Assembly (NCBI GenBank): GCA_944321175.1
Contig: CALUKI010000032.1
Coordinates: 124,001 to 188,000 of the forward strand
Direction: 5' to 3'
DNA length: 64,000 nucleotides
DNA from: an uncultured Alistipes sp.
GTDB lineage: Bacteria > Bacteroidota > Bacteroidia > Bacteroidales > Rikenellaceae
The notes under the pieces were generated by a model. It did not search any database and had not been told where the DNA came from. It saw only the letters and a list, made by a program, of their open reading frames with translations. How positions within the stretch are numbered: position 1 is the first letter of the stretch; every line of letters starts with the position of its first letter. The position numbers and the translations under genes are program-made. Positions 60,452-64,000 of the stretch are shown in pieces.

Positions 60452-62401
60452 CTATTTCTTGAGCCTGTTGGCTTCCATTTCAGCCTTGACCAGTGCCAGC
60501 ATGTGGTCCTTGTACTGCTCCAGCGTCATCTGACCCTTGTCGCCTTCACCCTGCACGCGGATCGAAACCGTGCCTTCGGCCTCCTCCTTCTCGCCGACGA
60601 TCACCAGATAGGGAATACGCTTGAGTTCGTTGTCGCGGATCTTGCGGCCGATCTTCTCGTTGCGGTCATCGACCTGTGCCCGGATATCGAACCCGTTGAG
60701 GTAATCCGAAACCTTGTGTGCATAGCCGTTGTACTTCTCCGAAATCGGCAGTACGACCACCTGGTCGGGCGAAAGCCACAACGGGAATTTGCCTCCGGTA
60801 TGCTCCAGCAATACTGCCACAAACCGCTCCATCGAACCGAACGGCGCGCGGTGGATCATGATCGGGCGGTGGAGCTTGTCATCGGCACCCTTGTAGGTCA
60901 GGTCGAAACGTTCCGGCAGGTTGTAGTCCACCTGAATGGTTCCCAGCTGCCATTTGCGGCCGATGGCGTCGCGTACCATGAAGTCGAGTTTCGGGCCGTA
61001 GAACGCGGCTTCGCCGTATTCGATCGTGGTTTTCAGCCCTTTGGCTTTCGTTGCCTCGATGATGGCGCTTTCGGCCTTCTCCCAGTTCTCGTCCGAACCG
61101 ATGTACTTCTCGCGGTTGTTCTTGTCGCGCAGCGAGATCTGGGCCGTATAGTTGTCGAACTTCAGCGTGCGGAAGATGTAGAGGATGATATCGATCACCT
61201 TCTCGAACTCTTCAAGCAGCTGGTCGGGACGCACGAACATGTGCGCATCGTCCTGCGTGAATCCGCGCACGCGGGTCAGTCCGTGCAGCTCTCCGGTCTG
61301 CTCGTAACGATAGACCGTGCCGAACTCCGCAAGACGCAGCGGCAGGTCCTTGTATGAGCGGGGCTTTACCTTGTAGATCTCGCAGTGGTGCGGGCAGTTC
61401 ATCGGTTTGAGCAGATACTCCTCGCCTTCGATGGGGGTGTGGATCGGCTGGAACGAGTCCTTGCCGTATTTTGCATAGTGCCCCGATGTGACGTAGAGCT
61501 CCTTGTTGCCGATGTGGGGGGTGATGACCTGCTGGTATCCGTACTCCTTCTGCACCGAGCGCAGGAACTGCTCCAGCCGGTCGCGCAGTGCGGCGCCTTT
61601 GGGCAGCCACAACGGAAGACCGGCGCCTACGCGGGGCGAGAAGGCGAAAAGTTCCAGCTCCTTGCCCAGTTTGCGGTGGTCGCGCTTGCGGGCCTCCTCC
61701 ATCAGCGCGAGGTATTCGTCGAGCATCGACTTCTTGGGGAACGAGATGCCGTAGATGCGGGTCAGCATCTGCCGTTTCTCGTCGCCGCGCCAGTAGGCTC
61801 CGGCCACCGACGTCAGTTTGATTGCCTTGATGACTCCCGTGTTGGGGATGTGCGGGCCCCGGCACAGATCGGTAAAGTTGCCGTTCGTATAGAATGAGAT
61901 GGTGCCGTCTTCGAGCGCCTCGATGAGTTCGACCTTGTAGGGGTCGCCCTTCTCGGTAAACTCCTTCAGTGCTTCGGCCTTGGGAACCTCGCGGCGGATG
62001 AGCGGCTCCTTCTGGCGGGCGAGTTCCACCATTTTGGCTTCGATTTTCGGAAGGTCGGATTCGGTGATCGCCACCGGAGAATCCACATCGTAGTAGAATC
62101 CGTTCTCGATGGCGGGGCCGATGCCGAACTTGATGCCGGGGTAGAGCGCTTCGAGCGCCTCGGCCAGCAGGTGCGATGAAGTGTGCCAGAAGGCATGCTT
62201 GCCCTCCTCGTCTTCCCATTTGTAGAACTTTACGGAGGCATCTTCATCGATGGCATGCGACAGATCGACCGTCGTGCCGTTTACCGATGCCGCCAGAGAG
62301 TCCGCAGCTAAACGAGGGCTGATGCTCTCGGCGATCTGGTAAGCTGTTGTCCCTTCGGCAAATTCTTTCACGCTGCCGTCGGGAAATGTAATTTTGATCA
62401 T
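60452..62401 (-). CDS. thrS: threonyl-tRNA synthetase
   Basis: A 649-residue class II synthetase with an N-terminal TGS domain ([18 protein letters not shown]), an editing domain with [11 protein letters not shown], a catalytic core (GMKNCPHH-like [26 protein letters not shown]) and an anticodon-binding C-terminus ([13 protein letters not shown]). The start is ATG 62401, where the TGS domain begins. It lies downstream of pdxA and a small membrane protein gene and has its own -7 box. Confidence 0.97.
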   Translation of the reverse strand: MIKITFPDGSVKEFAEGTTAYQIAESISPRLAADSLAASVNGTTVDLSHAIDEDASVKFYKWEDEEGKHAFWHTSSHLLAEALEALYPGIKFGIGPAIENGFYYDVDSPVAITESDLPKIEAKMVELARQKEPLIRREVPKAEALKEFTEKGDPYKVELIEALEDGTISFYTNGNFTDLCRGPHIPNTGVIKAIKLTSVAGAYWRGDEKRQMLTRIYGISFPKKSMLDEYLALMEEARKRDHRKLGKELELFAFSPRVGAGLPLWLPKGAALRDRLEQFLRSVQKEYGYQQVITPHIGNKELYVTSGHYAKYGKDSFQPIHTPIEGEEYLLKPMNCPHHCEIYKVKPRSYKDLPLRLAEFGTVYRYEQTGELHGLTRVRGFTQDDAHMFVRPDQLLEEFEKVIDIILYIFRTLKFDNYTAQISLRDKNNREKYIGSDENWEKAESAIIEATKAKGLKTTIEYGEAAFYGPKLDFMVRDAIGRKWQLGTIQVDYNLPERFDLTYKGADDKLHRPIMIHRAPFGSMERFVAVLLEHTGGKFPLWLSPDQVVVLPISEKYNGYAHKVSDYLNGFDIRAQVDDRNEKIGRKIRDNELKRIPYLVIVGEKEEAEGTVSIRVQGEGDKGQMTLEQYKDHMLALVKAEMEANRLKK

Positions 62402-62490
62402 TACTTTTGGTGTTAATTTGTTTTTCGGGCCGTTCGGCGCTTCCACAATTACGAGACGGAATGCACCTCCCGTTTGCCGTTATTCGGTTG

Positions 62491-62498
62491 CAAAGTTA
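62491..62498 (-). promoter_or_regulatory. -7 box of the thrS promoter
   Basis: TAACTTTG on the minus strand, leaving a leader of about 80 bases before thrS. The -33 box is unclear, and no threonine operator is recognised. Confidence 0.5.
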
Positions 62499-62590
62499 CA
62501 ATAATCTTCTAATATCGGTACGTTTATCGATGTTTTTCCATGAAAAAAACGCATCGCTCCGGAAAGTTCCGCCTCCATTTCCGCTGCGGG

Positions 62591-62797
62591 TCATTTCTTC
62601 CTGCGGCAAGCGTCCCAAAGCCGGTAAAGGCAGAAAAGAACGGCCGCAGCCGCGACGCCGAGGGTGACGACCATGTCACCATGCGTGCAGTACCTTATGA
62701 GGGCCAGAATCAATACCGTACTCCACAAGGCAAGGAACATCCAAGCCACTTTTCGCTTGACGGCCCTGAGATTGTCCTGTTGCGGCGGCGTCTGCAT
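62591..62797 (-). CDS. small two-helix membrane protein of unknown function
   Basis: A 68-residue protein with two predicted membrane helices (about residues 19-39, VAWMFLALWSTVLILALIRYC, and 45-62, VVTLGVAAAAVLFCLY) and a basic tail (RRKK). The ATG lies eight bases after the pdxA stop, so the pair is cotranscribed. No family is recognised. Confidence 0.6.
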   Translation of the reverse strand: MQTPPQQDNLRAVKRKVAWMFLALWSTVLILALIRYCTHGDMVVTLGVAAAAVLFCLYRLWDACRRKK

Positions 62798-62805
62798 CGG
62801 ATGGA

Positions 62806-63903
62806 TCAGGCTTGTTCGGGTTTCACTTCGGGGAGGTCGCGGGCCGAGGTGTCGCGGCCCTTGTCGCGCTCGAAGTGTTGCAGCGGATTTGCCGACATCT
62901 CCGCCCAGCGGCGGCGGTTCCCGACAATATCGGCCGCCAGATAAACGGCATTGCGCAACGATTGCGGATCGGCCAGATCTTTTCCTGCGATGTCGTAGGC
63001 CACGCCGTGATCGGGCGATGTGCGCACGCGGGAGAGCCCCGCCGTGACATTCACGCCGTCGGGCGAGAGGGTCTTGAAGGGTGCAAGTCCCTGATCGTGA
63101 TACATGGCAAGTACGGCGTCGTAGCGGGCGTAACTGCCGCTGGCGAAGAAGCCGTCGGCAGGAAAGGGTCCGAAAGCAAGGATGCCGCGTTGGTAGCACC
63201 CGTTTATGGCGGGGCGGATCATCTCCTCCTCTTCATGTCCCAGCAATCCGCCGTCTCCGGCGTGGGGGTTGAGTGCCAGTACGGCGATGCGGGGTTTCAC
63301 GACGCCGAAATCGCTTGTCAGCGCACGGTCGAGCCGTTCGACGGCGGTGATGATTTTCTCCTGTGAAAGTGCCGGAGCAACCTCCGCAAGGGGCAGGTGT
63401 GTCGTTACCAGCCCCACGCGCAAGCGTTCGCTGCACATGAGCATCATGGGTTCGCCGCCGAGTTCTGCCGCGAGGTATTCGGTATGGCCCGTATGGCGGA
63501 AGTCATCGCATTGAGCCGTCTGTTTGTCGATGGGTGCGGTGACGAGTGCGTCGAGCGCCTCTTCCTTGAGGTCGCGCATGGCGCATTGTAGGGCATCGAC
63601 GGCGGCACGGCCACCCTCGGCCGAAGCCTCCCCCGGAGTGACGCGGATCTCTTTCTGACCGCAAACGACGAGATTGACACGTCCGCGCCGTGCATCGCGA
63701 ACCGAACCGATGATGTTGAATTGGAACTCGTCGAGCCCCGAAATACGGTTCCGATAAAATGCGGCAACGCTGGGGGAGCCGTAGATGACGGGTGTGAAGA
63801 GTTCTGCCAAGCGGTTGTCGGCGAAGGTTTTGAGGATGACCTCCCAGCCGATGCCGTTCGTGTCGCCCTGCGTGATTCCTATTTTGAGTCTGTTGTCAGC
63901 CAT
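62806..63903 (-). CDS. pdxA: 4-hydroxythreonine-4-phosphate dehydrogenase
   Basis: A 365-residue NAD-dependent enzyme of pyridoxal phosphate synthesis, oxidising and decarboxylating 4-phosphohydroxythreonine. GITQGDTNGIGWEV is the N-terminal signature; the metal-binding histidines occur in FRHTGHTEYLA, LNPHAGDGG and AMYHDQGLAPFK; SPDHGVAYDIAGK is the C-terminal substrate segment. The start is ATG 63903, with a TAACTTTG -7 box 21 bases upstream. Confidence 0.95.
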   Translation of the reverse strand: MADNRLKIGITQGDTNGIGWEVILKTFADNRLAELFTPVIYGSPSVAAFYRNRISGLDEFQFNIIGSVRDARRGRVNLVVCGQKEIRVTPGEASAEGGRAAVDALQCAMRDLKEEALDALVTAPIDKQTAQCDDFRHTGHTEYLAAELGGEPMMLMCSERLRVGLVTTHLPLAEVAPALSQEKIITAVERLDRALTSDFGVVKPRIAVLALNPHAGDGGLLGHEEEEMIRPAINGCYQRGILAFGPFPADGFFASGSYARYDAVLAMYHDQGLAPFKTLSPDGVNVTAGLSRVRTSPDHGVAYDIAGKDLADPQSLRNAVYLAADIVGNRRRWAEMSANPLQHFERDKGRDTSARDLPEVKPEQA

Positions 63904-63924
63904 GATCGAATTGCTTTAATTGGA

Positions 63925-63932
63925 CAAAGTTA
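63925..63932 (-). promoter_or_regulatory. -7 box of the pdxA promoter
   Basis: TAACTTTG on the minus strand, 21 bases before the ATG. No good -33 box is seen. The remaining bases to the window end show no gene. Confidence 0.5.
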
Positions 63933-64000
63933 GGATTTTTTTCGAACAAACGAGCTCCATTTACGGAAAAAAACTCGTCGGAAACCGTGCTCCGAGGCTT

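Noticed and set aside
62402-62490. T-box or threonine attenuator in the thrS leader
   Set aside because: No specifier loop, antiterminator or Thr codon run is visible; only a plain leader of about 80 bases.

Overview
The window looks like chromosomal DNA from a GC-rich member of the Bacteroidota, most likely Alistipes or another Rikenellaceae. The clues are about fifteen Bacteroidota-type promoters (TTTG-like box, 19-20 bases, TAnnTTTG), scarce Shine-Dalgarno sequences, Bat proteins, an ATP-type PEP carboxykinase and high GC throughout. I see no CRISPR array, insertion sequence, prophage or rRNA. The genus is an inference.

Layout. 1-2146: two genes of a heterodisulfide-reductase-like iron-sulfur module. 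2496-2571: an initiator tRNA with its own promoter and terminator. 2742-13823: a pyrimidine cluster (pyrC-carA-carB-pyrK-pyrD-pyrF-thioredoxin-like-GNAT/pyrE-pyrB) covering all six steps to UMP, preceded by what looks like a leader-peptide attenuator. 14154-28900: a purine cluster (purE-K-L-exported nuclease-like protein-purC-F-M-N-H-D-folD) covering IMP synthesis except purB, also preceded by a short leader reading frame and a terminator. 28979-38592: a DUF2721 membrane protein, a phosphodiester glycosidase, pckA, an AraC regulator, an FAD oxidoreductase, class II aldolase and class I fumarase. 38664-42163: batD, batE and recR. 42499-48625 (minus strand): an outer membrane barrel, a Na+-dependent transporter, and folB, tyrS and dnaX. 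49021-55117: clpB, an exported phosphoesterase and a YqhD-like alcohol dehydrogenase. 55288-59419: a small surface-glycan group (family 2 glycosyltransferase, DUF115-like protein, CMP-sugar synthetase, LuxE-like acyl activator). 59649-63903 (minus strand): pdxA, a small membrane protein, thrS and infC.

How the genes fit together. The first half makes both nucleotide families from carbamoyl phosphate and PRPP. folD supplies the one-carbon units used by purN and purH. pckA, fba and fumarase serve gluconeogenesis, glycolysis and the fumarate branch. The operons for dnaX, tyrS, thrS, infC, clpB and recR are housekeeping.

Most notable signals: a possible pyrBI-like attenuator before pyrC; an aspartate carbamoyltransferase carrying only the zinc tail of PyrI; an uninterrupted GNAT-PyrE reading frame; an A10 slippage site in dnaX placed to make a gamma-like product; an infC gene that seems to start at AUA with a strong Shine-Dalgarno; three promoters exactly 7 bases from their ATG; and a pair of divergent promoters occupying the same 36 bases.
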